Part shown: piece by piece, positions 25,204-33,707 of the stretch
Layout: each line of letters begins with the position of its first letter
Position numbering within the stretch: position 1 is the stretch's first letter
NCBI GenBank assembly: GCA_000017645.1
Contig: CP000781.1
Location: forward strand, 186,001 to 250,000
Direction: 5' to 3'
Source of the DNA: Xanthobacter autotrophicus Py2
GTDB lineage: Bacteria; Pseudomonadota; Alphaproteobacteria; Rhizobiales; Xanthobacteraceae
Length of the DNA stretch: 64,000 bases
Position numbers and translations under genes: made by a program
Notes under the pieces: model-generated
The model's database searches: none
Told to the model about the DNA's origin: nothing
What the model saw: only the letters and a program-made list of their open reading frames with translations

Positions 25204-27969
25204 TCAGGCCTCCTGCTTGCGCAGGATGAGGAAGGCGAGCCCCAGCAGCGCCGGCCAGAAGGCTGCGGTGGCGAGGACGAAGGGCAGGAGCTCGAAGAAG
25301 CCCAGGCCCTTGGTGAAGGCGCCCACGCTGATGCGCATGAAATAGGTGGTGGGGAAGAAGGTGCCCAGCACCCATGCCCCGCCCTCCAGCGTCGCCACTG
25401 GCTGGAGCATGCCGGAGAACTGGGTGGCCGGCATCATGGTGCCGATGGCGGTGCCGAACAGGGCCGCCACCTGGGTATTGGTGAGGGTGGAGGAGACCAG
25501 GCCGATGGCGGTGGTGGCAAGCACATAGGCGAGCGCCCCCAAAGCCAGCCCGAGGAAGGAGCCCTTCAGCGGCACCCCGAACAAAAACAGCGCCATCAGC
25601 ACCATGACGCCGAAATTGAAGAAGGCCACCCCCGCATAGGGCAGTTGCTTGCCCAGCAGGAATTCCAGCTTGGTGACAGGCGTGACGTAGAGATTGGTGA
25701 TGGAGCCCAGCTCCTTCTCCGTCACCACCCCCAGGGCGGTCAGGATGGCGGGGATGAAGATGAGCATGAGCGCGATGGTGGCGGGCACCATGGCGTCGAG
25801 GCTGCGGAACGACTGGTTATAGCGGTAGCGCATCTCCAGCGTCGCGGCCGCCGACAGGGTGCGTCCCGCCTGCTGCGCCGCGTCCGACAGGAACATGGCG
25901 TGCACCGCCGCCACATAGCCCTGGATGGTCTCGGCGCGGAACGGCATGGCGCCGTCGATAGTTACCAGCACCTCGGTGGGCCGCCCGGAGCGCAGATCCG
26001 CGCCGAAATTCGGTGGCATCTCAATGGCGAAGGCGATGGCGTTGGATTTCAGCCGCCGGTCGAGGTCGTCCGGGCTGGCGAGCGGGGGCTGCACGACGAA
26101 ATAGGGGGAGTGGGCGAAGCCGTCCACATAGGCCCGGCTTTCCGGCGTCTGGTCGCGGTCGAGCACGGCGAAGCGCAGCTTGTCCACGTCGAGGGTGATG
26201 CCGTAGCCGAAGATGATCATGAGGAAGGCCGTGCCCAGCAGCGCGAAGGCAAGCCGGACCGGATCTCGCTTCAGCTCCAGGGTCTCGCGCCAGGCATAGG
26301 CGCCGAGGCGGCGCGGCGAGAAGGCGGCGGGCCGGCCGGTGGCCTTTGGCGCCGGGGGCGGCAGGCGGGCGTCGGTCTGCGCCGCCCGGCCGCCCATCTC
26401 CATATAGGCGACGAAGGCCTCCTCCAGCGTCGCCGCCTGCTTCTCGTCCTTGAGCGCCTGCGGCGTGCCGGTGGCGATCACCTGGCCCGCATGCATGAAG
26501 GAGATGCGGTCGCAGCGTTCCGCCTCGCCCATGAAATGGGTGGAGACGAAGATGGTGACGCCATCCTCCCGCGACAGGCGCTGGAGATGGTCCCAGAAAT
26601 TGTCGCGCGCCACCGGGTCGACGCCCGAGGTGGGCTCGTCGAGGATCAGCACCTCCGGCTCGTGCAGCACCGCCACCGCCAGCGACAGGCGCTGGCGCAC
26701 GCCGAGCGGCAGGCCGTCGGCGAGGGCGTCGAGGTGGCTGGCAAGGTCGAAGGCGCGCACCAGCTCGGCGATGCGCCGGTGCGCCTCCTCTTCCGGGAGG
26801 GAGAACAGATGGGCGTGCAGGTCGAGGTTCTGGCGAACCGTGAGTTCGCCATAGAGCGAGAAGGCCTGGCTCATGTATCCCACGCGCCGGCGGGTCTCGA
26901 TGTCGCTCGGGTCCACCTGAACGCCGAACAGCAGCGCCTCGCCGGAGGAGGCCGGCAACAGGCCCGTGAGCATCTTCATGGTGGTGGACTTGCCGCAGCC
27001 GTTGGAGCCGAGGAAGCCGAATATCTCGCCCTTGCGGATCTTGAAGCTCACATGGTCCACCGCCACGAAATCCCCGAACTGCCGGGTGAGGCCGCGCGAT
27101 TCGATGGCGATGGGCGCGTCGGGGGCGATGGCATCGATATGCTCCGTGCCGTCGCCGTCGCCGCGCTGGCCTTCCGGCAAAAGCGAAATGAAGGCGCGCT
27201 CAAGATTCGGCTGGCCGGTGCGTGCCAGAAGGTCCGCCGGGCTGCCGTCGGCGAGGATGCGGCCGCCATCCACCATCACCACCCGCTCGAAGCGCGCGGC
27301 CTCCTCCATGTCGGCGGTGGCGACCAGCAGGGTGAGGCCGGGGCGGGCGGCGCGGATGGTCTCGATGAAATCCCAGAACTGGCGGCGCGACAAAGGATCG
27401 ACGCCGGTGGTGGGCTCGTCCAGCAGCAGCAGGTCGGGGTCGTGCACCAGGGCGCAGCACAGGCCGAGCTTCTGCTTCATGCCGCCGGACAATTTGCGCA
27501 TGAGCCGGTCGGCGAAGGGATCAAGGCCGGTGGCGGCGAGCAAAGGTGCCACCCGCGCGCCCTTGGCGCCGGCGTCCTGGCCGAACAGGCGGGCGAAGAA
27601 GGCGATGTTCTCGGCCACCGTCAGGTTGGGATAGAGGTTGCGCCCCAGCCCCTGCGGCATGAAGGCGATGCGCGGCTGGGTCGCCTCGCGGGCGCGATGG
27701 TCGGAAAAATCCGCGCCCAGCACCTCCACCGTGCCGTGCTGGATGCGCTTGGCGCCTGCGATGAGGCCGAGCAGCGTGGACTTGCCCACCCCGTCCGGTC
27801 CCACCAGCGCCACGGAGGCGCCTTCCGCGATGGCAAGGTCCAGCCCTTCCACCGCGACGGTTTGGCCATAGAGGTGGCGGATGCCGGCCAGATGGATGGC
27901 GGCGCCCGCTATCGCCTCGCTCACCGGCTTCTCGCTCACCGGTCCTTCGCTCACCGGCACTTCGCTCAC
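25204..27969 (-). CDS. RbbA-like fused ABC transporter (two ATPases plus permease)
   Basis: A 921-residue protein combining two ATP-binding cassettes and an ABC-2 permease, as in E. coli RbbA/YhiH. ABC1 (about 24-240) has Walker A GPDGVGKST and signature LSGGMKQKLGL; ABC2 (about 285-520) has GSNGCGKST and LGVRQRLSLA, in which the usual LSGG is replaced by LPLGV. The permease (about 550-921) has EKELGSITNLYVTPV. The GTG start overlaps the hlyD stop as GTGA. The first 20 codons are a 15-bp tandem repeat (VSEVP-VSEGP-VSEKP-VSEA), and each unit offers another GTG, so the exact start is uncertain. Confidence 0.88.
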   Translation of the reverse strand: MSEVPVSEGPVSEKPVSEAIAGAAIHLAGIRHLYGQTVAVEGLDLAIAEGASVALVGPDGVGKSTLLGLIAGAKRIQHGTVEVLGADFSDHRAREATQPRIAFMPQGLGRNLYPNLTVAENIAFFARLFGQDAGAKGARVAPLLAATGLDPFADRLMRKLSGGMKQKLGLCCALVHDPDLLLLDEPTTGVDPLSRRQFWDFIETIRAARPGLTLLVATADMEEAARFERVVMVDGGRILADGSPADLLARTGQPNLERAFISLLPEGQRGDGDGTEHIDAIAPDAPIAIESRGLTRQFGDFVAVDHVSFKIRKGEIFGFLGSNGCGKSTTMKMLTGLLPASSGEALLFGVQVDPSDIETRRRVGYMSQAFSLYGELTVRQNLDLHAHLFSLPEEEAHRRIAELVRAFDLASHLDALADGLPLGVRQRLSLAVAVLHEPEVLILDEPTSGVDPVARDNFWDHLQRLSREDGVTIFVSTHFMGEAERCDRISFMHAGQVIATGTPQALKDEKQAATLEEAFVAYMEMGGRAAQTDARLPPPAPKATGRPAAFSPRRLGAYAWRETLELKRDPVRLAFALLGTAFLMIIFGYGITLDVDKLRFAVLDRDQTPESRAYVDGFAHSPYFVVQPPLASPDDLDRRLKSNAIAFAIEMPPNFGADLRSGRPTEVLVTIDGAMPFRAETIQGYVAAVHAMFLSDAAQQAGRTLSAAATLEMRYRYNQSFRSLDAMVPATIALMLIFIPAILTALGVVTEKELGSITNLYVTPVTKLEFLLGKQLPYAGVAFFNFGVMVLMALFLFGVPLKGSFLGLALGALAYVLATTAIGLVSSTLTNTQVAALFGTAIGTMMPATQFSGMLQPVATLEGGAWVLGTFFPTTYFMRISVGAFTKGLGFFELLPFVLATAAFWPALLGLAFLILRKQEA

Positions 27970-28961
27970 TTGGCGGCCTCGCCCACGAGGTCGGACTGGA
28001 GCCAGGTGGGCCATTGCGCCTTGGGATCCATCCGCACATAGCCGACGCCGGTCACGCCGGTCTTCACCTGCTCCAGGTATTTTTCCACCAGCGGACGGGC
28101 CACGCGCAGCTTCACGCGGAACATCATGCGGTCGCGCTCGCGCTGGGTTTCCACCTGCTTGGGGGTGAACTGCGCCCGCGCCGACACGAACGAGACGGCG
28201 GCCGGCACGGCGCGGTCGGGCAAAGGTTCCAGCAGCAGCCGCGCCTCGGCGCCGAGGGTGATGGCGCCGGCGTCCGAGGCGGGCAGGAAGATGGTCATGT
28301 AGACATCGGAAAGGTCGATGAAGGTGAGGACCTTGCCGCCCGCGCCCAGCACCTCGCCGGGCTCGGCGAGGCGGTAGATGACGCGGCCGGACTTCGGCGC
28401 CGTGAGGGTGCCGTCGTCCACCATGCGGGTCAGGCGCTCCACCTCGGCCTCGGCGGCGCGGATGGCGGATTCGCTCGCTGCGAGGCTGCTCTGGGCCGCG
28501 GCCAGCGCCGCCTGCGCGGTCAGCTTGGTGGTGCGGTATTGATCCACCTTCTGCTCGGTGGCGAAGCCCTTGGCGACAAGGGTCTCCTGCCGCTCCAGCT
28601 CCTTGGCGGCGAGGTCCAGCTCGCCCTTGCGCTGCTCCACCACGTGGAAAGCGGTGTCGCGGGACTGGCGGGCCTGGCTCGCCTGCGCATCGGCGGTGCG
28701 CAGGGCGGCGGCGGTCTCGGCCACATCCATATGGGCCACCACCTCTCCCTGATGGACGAAGTCGCCTTCCTCCGCGAGCACGTCGAGCACGCGGCCGGCG
28801 GCCTTGGTAGCCACATCCACCTGCGTCGCCTCGATGCGGCCGTTGCCATATGCGAAGCCCGGCGGCAGGGCGCGGCTGCGGCTTGCCATGTACCAGGCGC
28901 CCGCGCCCCCGGCGCCGACGACGGCAAGGAGGGCCAGCAGGATCACAAGCGTACGCTTCAT
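27966..28961 (-). CDS. HlyD-family membrane fusion / periplasmic adaptor protein
   Basis: A 331-residue adaptor linking the inner-membrane exporter to an outer-membrane channel. One N-terminal anchor helix (about 5-25) precedes the lipoyl half-motif GRIEATQVDVATKAAGRV, a helical hairpin (about 90-190) and the second lipoyl half with APKSGRVIYRLAEPGEVL. It resembles YhiI-type adaptors paired with RbbA-like transporters. First gene of the operon; no TolC-like gene is present in the window. Substrate unknown. Confidence 0.9.
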   Translation of the reverse strand: MKRTLVILLALLAVVGAGGAGAWYMASRSRALPPGFAYGNGRIEATQVDVATKAAGRVLDVLAEEGDFVHQGEVVAHMDVAETAAALRTADAQASQARQSRDTAFHVVEQRKGELDLAAKELERQETLVAKGFATEQKVDQYRTTKLTAQAALAAAQSSLAASESAIRAAEAEVERLTRMVDDGTLTAPKSGRVIYRLAEPGEVLGAGGKVLTFIDLSDVYMTIFLPASDAGAITLGAEARLLLEPLPDRAVPAAVSFVSARAQFTPKQVETQRERDRMMFRVKLRVARPLVEKYLEQVKTGVTGVGYVRMDPKAQWPTWLQSDLVGEAAK

Positions 28962-29115
28962 GACAGGACACCTTTTCGGCGTGCAGACGCGCCCGCGGAA
29001 GGTCCTGCGGAAAGGTGCCGGCAAGGGGATGCCACAGCAGGCCACTCCCGCGGGGCTTCGGGGCGGACTTCAGGTTACAACTTACGGCGGTGCAGCAATA
29101 CGGCGTTGATCAAGG

Positions 29116-29913
29116 TCAAGCCTCGTCGATCCGCGCCTGCAGCGCCATGGCGCCGGCTGGATTGCGCACCTTGGCGCCACTGATGAGGTAAATGAACACG
29201 TCCCGCTTGGCCTTGCCGGCCTTCGCCGCCGGGGCGAGCGTGGGCAGGCCCTCCGGCACCGCCCCCTTTTCCCAGGCGCCGGCGGCCCTGGCCCAGCGGT
29301 CCAGCCCGGCGGCGTCATAACCGGTCTCCACCTCCTCCCGGGTGCGCTGGAGGCGGGCATAGGTGAAGTCCGCCGTCACGTCGGCGATGGCGGGATAGTC
29401 GTCATGGTCGGCATAGACCACCGCCACCTTGTGCTTGCGTGCCAGCGCCACGAAGTCCGGCACCGCGAAGGAGGGGTGCCGCACCTCCACCGCATGGCGC
29501 AGCCTCACCCCTTCGTGGCTGTCCGGCAGCAGGGCGAGGAAGGCTGAGAAATCGTCCGGGTCGAAGGCCTTGGTGGCCGCGAACTGCCAGTTGATGGGGC
29601 CGAGCCGGTCGCCCATCTCGACAATGCCGCTGGCGATGAACTTGCCGACGCTCTCCTGCGCCTCCGCCAGCACCCGGCGATGGGTGACATAGCGCGTCGC
29701 CTTGAGGGCGAAGACGAAGCCGTCCGGCACCTGCCCGGCCCACTCGGCGCAGGATTTGGCCGAGGGCGTGCGATAGAAGGTGCCGTTGATCTCGATGGTC
29801 TTCAGGCGCTCGGCCGCGAAGGGCAGCTCCTTCTTGTGCGGCAGGCCCTCCGGGTAGAACACGCCCCGCCAGGGCTCGAACGTCCATCCGCCGATGCCGA
29901 CGCGCACGCTCAT
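29116..29913 (-). CDS. DUF72 (YecE-like) TIM-barrel protein
   Basis: A 265-residue DUF72 protein. Family landmarks are the N-terminal GIGGWTFEPWRGVFYPEGLP, the EINGTFYRTPS strand, and AVEVRHPSF in the barrel. The YecE family has a TIM-barrel fold and no confirmed activity, so function remains unknown. It is monocistronic between the hlyD promoter region and the Lrp-type regulator. Confidence 0.88.
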   Translation of the reverse strand: MSVRVGIGGWTFEPWRGVFYPEGLPHKKELPFAAERLKTIEINGTFYRTPSAKSCAEWAGQVPDGFVFALKATRYVTHRRVLAEAQESVGKFIASGIVEMGDRLGPINWQFAATKAFDPDDFSAFLALLPDSHEGVRLRHAVEVRHPSFAVPDFVALARKHKVAVVYADHDDYPAIADVTADFTYARLQRTREEVETGYDAAGLDRWARAAGAWEKGAVPEGLPTLAPAAKAGKAKRDVFIYLISGAKVRNPAGAMALQARIDEA

Positions 29914-29964
29914 GGGGTTCCTCCTTGCCGTGTTGCCGACCGAGTTGATGCCGTCCGCGCGCCC

Positions 29965-30426
29965 TCAGGGCAGGGGCAGGACGTGGGAATATTTCACCTG
30001 CTCCAGCGAAAACGAGCTTTCGATGGAGGCGATCCCCTCCAGCCGGGTCAGCTTCTGCTTCAGGAACCTCTCATAGGCATCGAGGTCCGCCGCCACCACC
30101 CGTAAAAGGTAGTCCCGCTGGCCGGTCATGAGATAGCATTCCAGCACCTCCGGCCAGGTGCGGATGGCGGCGGCGAAGGCGTCCAGCGCCTCCTCCTTCT
30201 GCCGTTCCAGCTTGATGGAGACGAACACGCTCACCGGCAGGCCGGCCTTGCGCTGGTCCAGCACCGCCACATAGCGGGAGATGAGGCCGTCCTCCTCCAG
30301 CGCCCGCACCCGCCGCAGGCAGGGCGAGGGGGAAAGGCCCACCTCGTCCGCGAGATCGGCGATGCTCATGCGCCCGTCGCGCTGCAGGGCGGCGAGGATC
30401 TTCCGGTCGATGGCGTCGAGGCGCAA
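29965..30426 (-). CDS. Lrp/AsnC-family transcriptional regulator
   Basis: A 153-residue regulator with an N-terminal HTH (about 5-60; IADLADEVGLSPSPCLRRVRALEEDGLI) and a C-terminal RAM ligand-binding domain (about 75-150; VLECYLMTGQRDYLLRV). It uses a TTG start, with GGAG at suitable spacing. It is divergent from a 2-oxoacid dehydrogenase E1 gene, the same pairing as MdeR with MdeB in Pseudomonas putida, so it probably controls that gene in response to an amino acid. Confidence 0.9.
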   Translation of the reverse strand: MRLDAIDRKILAALQRDGRMSIADLADEVGLSPSPCLRRVRALEEDGLISRYVAVLDQRKAGLPVSVFVSIKLERQKEEALDAFAAAIRTWPEVLECYLMTGQRDYLLRVVAADLDAYERFLKQKLTRLEGIASIESSFSLEQVKYSHVLPLP

Positions 30427-30451
30427 TTTTTCGCTCCAAAAGCGACAGATA

Positions 30452-30470
30452 TTGGCAGGATATGCCTCAA
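30452..30470. promoter_or_regulatory. candidate Lrp-type operator
   Basis: TTGGCAGGATATGCCTCAA is an imperfect inverted repeat (GGCA-N5-TGCC with flanking TTG/CAA) in the 162-bp gap between the divergent lrp-like and E1 genes, with the size and symmetry expected for an Lrp-family site. Confidence 0.45.
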
Positions 30471-30588
30471 TTGGTCCCGTGTTAATGTGGATTTGAGCGA
30501 ACCTGCCGGGCGGCTCGCGCTAGACTTCCCGGCAGCGGCGCGCCGGGCCCGAAGCGCGCCCCAAAAAACGCCCTTCGAGGAACGCCCC

Positions 30589-33048
30589 ATGGACCGCCAC
30601 ACGTCTCATCCGCCCACGCCCTCGGCGCTCTCCACCCCCCTGCGCCCGCGCCCGGCGCCGCCGAGCGCGGGCGATCTCGCCATTCTCGCCGAGCTGGAGC
30701 GCAAGGTGCTGTGGCTGGCGAGCTGGATGATCCACAACGCCAACCACCTGCGCCCCGGCACGGACGGGCTGAAGGTGGGTGGCCATCAGGCCTCCTCGGC
30801 TTCGCTGGCCGCCATCATGAGCGCGCTCTATTTCCACGTGCTGCGCCCGGAGGACCGGGTGGCGGTGAAGCCCCACGCCAGCCCCATCTTCCACGCCATC
30901 CAATATCTGTTCGGCCGCCAGACCCGCGAGCGGCTGGAAAACTTCCGCGGCTTCAAGGGTGCCCAGTCCTACCCCTCCCGCACCAAGGACGCGGACGACG
31001 TGGACTTCTCCACCGGCTCCGTGGGCCTCGGCGTGGCGCAGACCCTGTTTGCCAGCCTGGCGCAGGATTATGTCCACGCCCACGGCCTCGCCGGCGACCG
31101 GCCCAAGGGGCGCATGATCGCCCTGGTGGGCGACGCGGAGCTGGACGAGGGCAACGTGTTCGAGGCCCTGCTGGAGGGCTGGAAGCACGAGGTGCGCAAC
31201 ACCTGGTGGATCATCGACTACAACCGCCAGAGCCTCGACGGCGTGGTGCGCGAGGGCCTCTACGAGCGCTTCACCGGCATCTTCGAGGCCATGGGCTGGC
31301 AGGTGGTCGTGCTCAAATACGGCACCCTGCAGCAGGCCGCCTTCGCCGAGCCCGGCGGGGCCGCCTTGAAAAGCTGGATCGACACCTGCCCCAATGCCGA
31401 ATATTCCGCGCTCACCTTCCAGGGCGGGGCGGCCTGGCGCAAGCGCCTGATGGACGATCTCGGCGATCAGGGCGAGGTGTCCGCCCTCATCGCCCGGCGC
31501 TCGGATGCCGAGCTGTCCGCCCTGATGACCAATCTGGGTGGCCACGACATCGCCGCCCTCATCGCCGCTTTCGACGCCATCGACCACGACCGGCCGGTGG
31601 CCTTCCTGTGCTACACGGTGAAGGGCTTCGGCCTGCCGCTGGCCGGCCACAAGGACAACCACGCCGGCCTCATGACCCCGGCCCAGATGGAGGCCCTGCG
31701 CGCCGCCATGGGAGTGGGCGAGGGCCGCGAATGGGAGCCCTTCGAGGGGCTGAAGCGCCCGGCGGGCGAGCTTGCCGCCTTCCTTGCGCGCGTGCCGTTC
31801 GCGCAGGGCGGCCCGCGCCGCTTCACCGACCCCGCCCTTGCCGTGCCGGCGCTGGCGCCGCCGCCCAATCCGGTGATCTCCACCCAGGCCGGCTTCGGCC
31901 TCATCCTGCAGGACCTAGCCAAGGGCGAAAGCCAGCTTTCCGACCGCATCGTCACCACCTCGCCGGATGTGACCGTCTCCACCAATCTGGGGCCATGGGT
32001 GAACCGGCGCGGCCTGTTCGCCCATGCGGCGCTCGCGGATGTGTTCAAGCGCGAGCGCATCCCCTCCACCTTCGCCTGGGAATTCTCGCCCAAGGGCCAG
32101 CACGTGGAGCTGGGCATCGCCGAGATGAACCTGTTCCTGGCGCTCTCGGCCTTCGGCCTCTCCCATTCCCTGTTCGGCGCGCGCCTCGTGCCGGTGGGCA
32201 CGCTGTATGATCCCTTCATCTGCCGCGGCCTCGATGCGCTGAACTATGCCTGCTACCAGGACGCCCGCTTCATCCTGGTGGCGACGCCCTCCGGCATCAC
32301 GCTGGCGCCCGAGGGCGGGGCGCACCAGTCCATCTCCACCCCGCTGATCGGCATGGCGCAAGACGGCCTTGCCGCCTTCGAGCCGGCCTTCGTGGACGAG
32401 CTGGCGGTGCTGATGGAGTTTGCCTTCGACTATGTGCAGCGGGACGGAGAGGGCGCCGGCGACGAGCGCAACTGGCTGCGCGACGAGACCGGCGGCTCGG
32501 TCTATTTCCGCCTCTCCACCCGCCCGCTGGAGCAGCCGAAGCGGGTGCTGAGCGAGGCGCAGAAGCGCGGCATCGTGGATGGCGCCTACTGGCTGCGCGA
32601 GCCCGGCCCCAATTGCGAGGTGGTGGTGGCGGTGCAGGGCGCCGTGACCCCCGAGGCCATCGCGGCGGTGGCGCTCATCGCGCAGGACCGGCGCGACGTG
32701 GGCCTGCTCGCCGTCACCTCCGCCGACCGCCTGAACGCCGGCTGGACGGCGGCGGCCCGGGCCCGCGAGCGCGGCTTTGCCGGCGCCACCAGCCATGTGG
32801 AACGGCTGCTGGAGCCGCTGCCCCGCCATTGCGGCATCGTGAGCGTGATCGACGGCCACCCGGCCACGCTGGGCTGGCTGGGCGCGGTGGCGGGCCATCG
32901 CCTTCGTGCGCTGGGCGTGGAGCATTTCGGCCAGACCGGGACGCTGTCGGACCTCTACGCCCACTATGGCCTCGACACCGCCGCCATCGTCGCCGCCGCG
33001 CAGGCCATCTCGCCCGGCCGGCCGCTCCGCCATCTCAAGGCGGTGTAG
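30589..33048 (+). CDS. homodimeric 2-oxoacid dehydrogenase E1 (MdeB/AceE-like)
   Basis: An 819-residue thiamine-diphosphate enzyme of the homodimeric pyruvate dehydrogenase E1 family, shorter than AceE (887 in E. coli). The TPP motif is GDAELDEGNVFEALLEGW...IIDYNRQSLDG; substrate-side features are KPHASPIFHAIQYLFG, FSTGSVGLG and GQHVELGIAEMNLF. ATG 30589 follows GAGGAACGCC. Pairing with a divergent Lrp regulator points to the MdeB subtype, which acts on 2-oxobutyrate from methionine or threonine breakdown, but no mdeA is adjacent. Pyruvate or another 2-oxoacid remains possible. Confidence 0.82.
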   Translation: MDRHTSHPPTPSALSTPLRPRPAPPSAGDLAILAELERKVLWLASWMIHNANHLRPGTDGLKVGGHQASSASLAAIMSALYFHVLRPEDRVAVKPHASPIFHAIQYLFGRQTRERLENFRGFKGAQSYPSRTKDADDVDFSTGSVGLGVAQTLFASLAQDYVHAHGLAGDRPKGRMIALVGDAELDEGNVFEALLEGWKHEVRNTWWIIDYNRQSLDGVVREGLYERFTGIFEAMGWQVVVLKYGTLQQAAFAEPGGAALKSWIDTCPNAEYSALTFQGGAAWRKRLMDDLGDQGEVSALIARRSDAELSALMTNLGGHDIAALIAAFDAIDHDRPVAFLCYTVKGFGLPLAGHKDNHAGLMTPAQMEALRAAMGVGEGREWEPFEGLKRPAGELAAFLARVPFAQGGPRRFTDPALAVPALAPPPNPVISTQAGFGLILQDLAKGESQLSDRIVTTSPDVTVSTNLGPWVNRRGLFAHAALADVFKRERIPSTFAWEFSPKGQHVELGIAEMNLFLALSAFGLSHSLFGARLVPVGTLYDPFICRGLDALNYACYQDARFILVATPSGITLAPEGGAHQSISTPLIGMAQDGLAAFEPAFVDELAVLMEFAFDYVQRDGEGAGDERNWLRDETGGSVYFRLSTRPLEQPKRVLSEAQKRGIVDGAYWLREPGPNCEVVVAVQGAVTPEAIAAVALIAQDRRDVGLLAVTSADRLNAGWTAAARARERGFAGATSHVERLLEPLPRHCGIVSVIDGHPATLGWLGAVAGHRLRALGVEHFGQTGTLSDLYAHYGLDTAAIVAAAQAISPGRPLRHLKAV

Positions 33049-33453
33049 GGCAGGCCGGTGAGCATGTGCCCCGCGTTCGAGCATTTCGGATGAGGGGCAC
33101 CGGCATATGAGCAAAATGCCCGGCCTCGATGACCAGAGCGGCCTGCGCCAGCCCAATGGACTCACATTCTAGGCCCGGGCGGCGCCTGAGGGCCGCCGCC
33201 CGGTGCCGATCAAAGACGCAAGACGCGGCAACAGCCGGCCGGCCGCTCGCCCGGGCGGCTGTGACGGGGCCGGTGAGGTGGAAGCGGGTCCTGGGCTCTG
33301 CTGGCATCGGTGAAAGACCGCGTCTGCGGGTGTCAGGGAGAGCGCGCGCTACCGGCCACCGCCTATCCCATGGCGGCCCGGCCTTGGCAGCCGATCGCCG
33401 ATGTGCCCATCGGCGGGCATGTTGGGGACATGGCCCACCATGTCATCGGACGG
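33049..33453. other. intergenic region before tRNA-Ser
   Basis: About 400 bp with no supported gene, between the E1 gene and the tRNA promoter. It is the last stretch of chromosomal core before the island. Confidence 0.45.
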
Positions 33454-33482
33454 CTTGTCGTTGCGCTTCGGGTCCGCTAGAA
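33454..33482 (+). promoter_or_regulatory. promoter of tRNA-Ser
   Basis: CTTGTC (33454-33459) and CTAGAA (33477-33482) are spaced by 17 bp, close to the alphaproteobacterial housekeeping CTTGAC-N17-CTATAT consensus, and lie about 40 bp upstream of the tRNA. Confidence 0.6.
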
Positions 33483-33523
33483 GCGCAGAACCACACGCCC
33501 GGCGCCCCGCGCCGCGCCCTCGC

Positions 33524-33613
33524 GGAGAGGTGGCAGAGTGGTCGAATGCACCGCACTCGAAATGCGGCATACGGGCAACCGTATCGGGGGTTCGAATCCC
33601 CCCCTCTCCGCCA
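33524..33613 (+). tRNA. tRNA-Ser (anticodon CGA)
   Basis: A 90-nt type II tRNA. Acceptor arms GGAGAGG / CCTCTCC pair fully, with discriminator G and encoded CCA (33611-33613). The anticodon stem is CCGCA/TGCGG with loop CTCGAAA, anticodon CGA at 33558-33560; a long variable arm (ACGGGCAACCGT region) and the TTCGAAT T-loop follow. It reads UCG codons. An integrase gene starts 94 bp beyond the CCA end, marking this as the island attachment site. Confidence 0.97.
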
Positions 33614-33707
33614 GTCTCCCTCAAGGCATTGAAATTTCAATTTAATGCGCAAGATCAAGAGTTTGTCTGGTCGATTGCTACACTCGTCTGCTACGCAAGG
33701 CGGCGAA

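Noticed and set aside
25099..28041. Plus-strand frame of about 980 codons
   Set aside because: Antisense to the ABC exporter operon, whose Walker motifs are clear on the minus strand.
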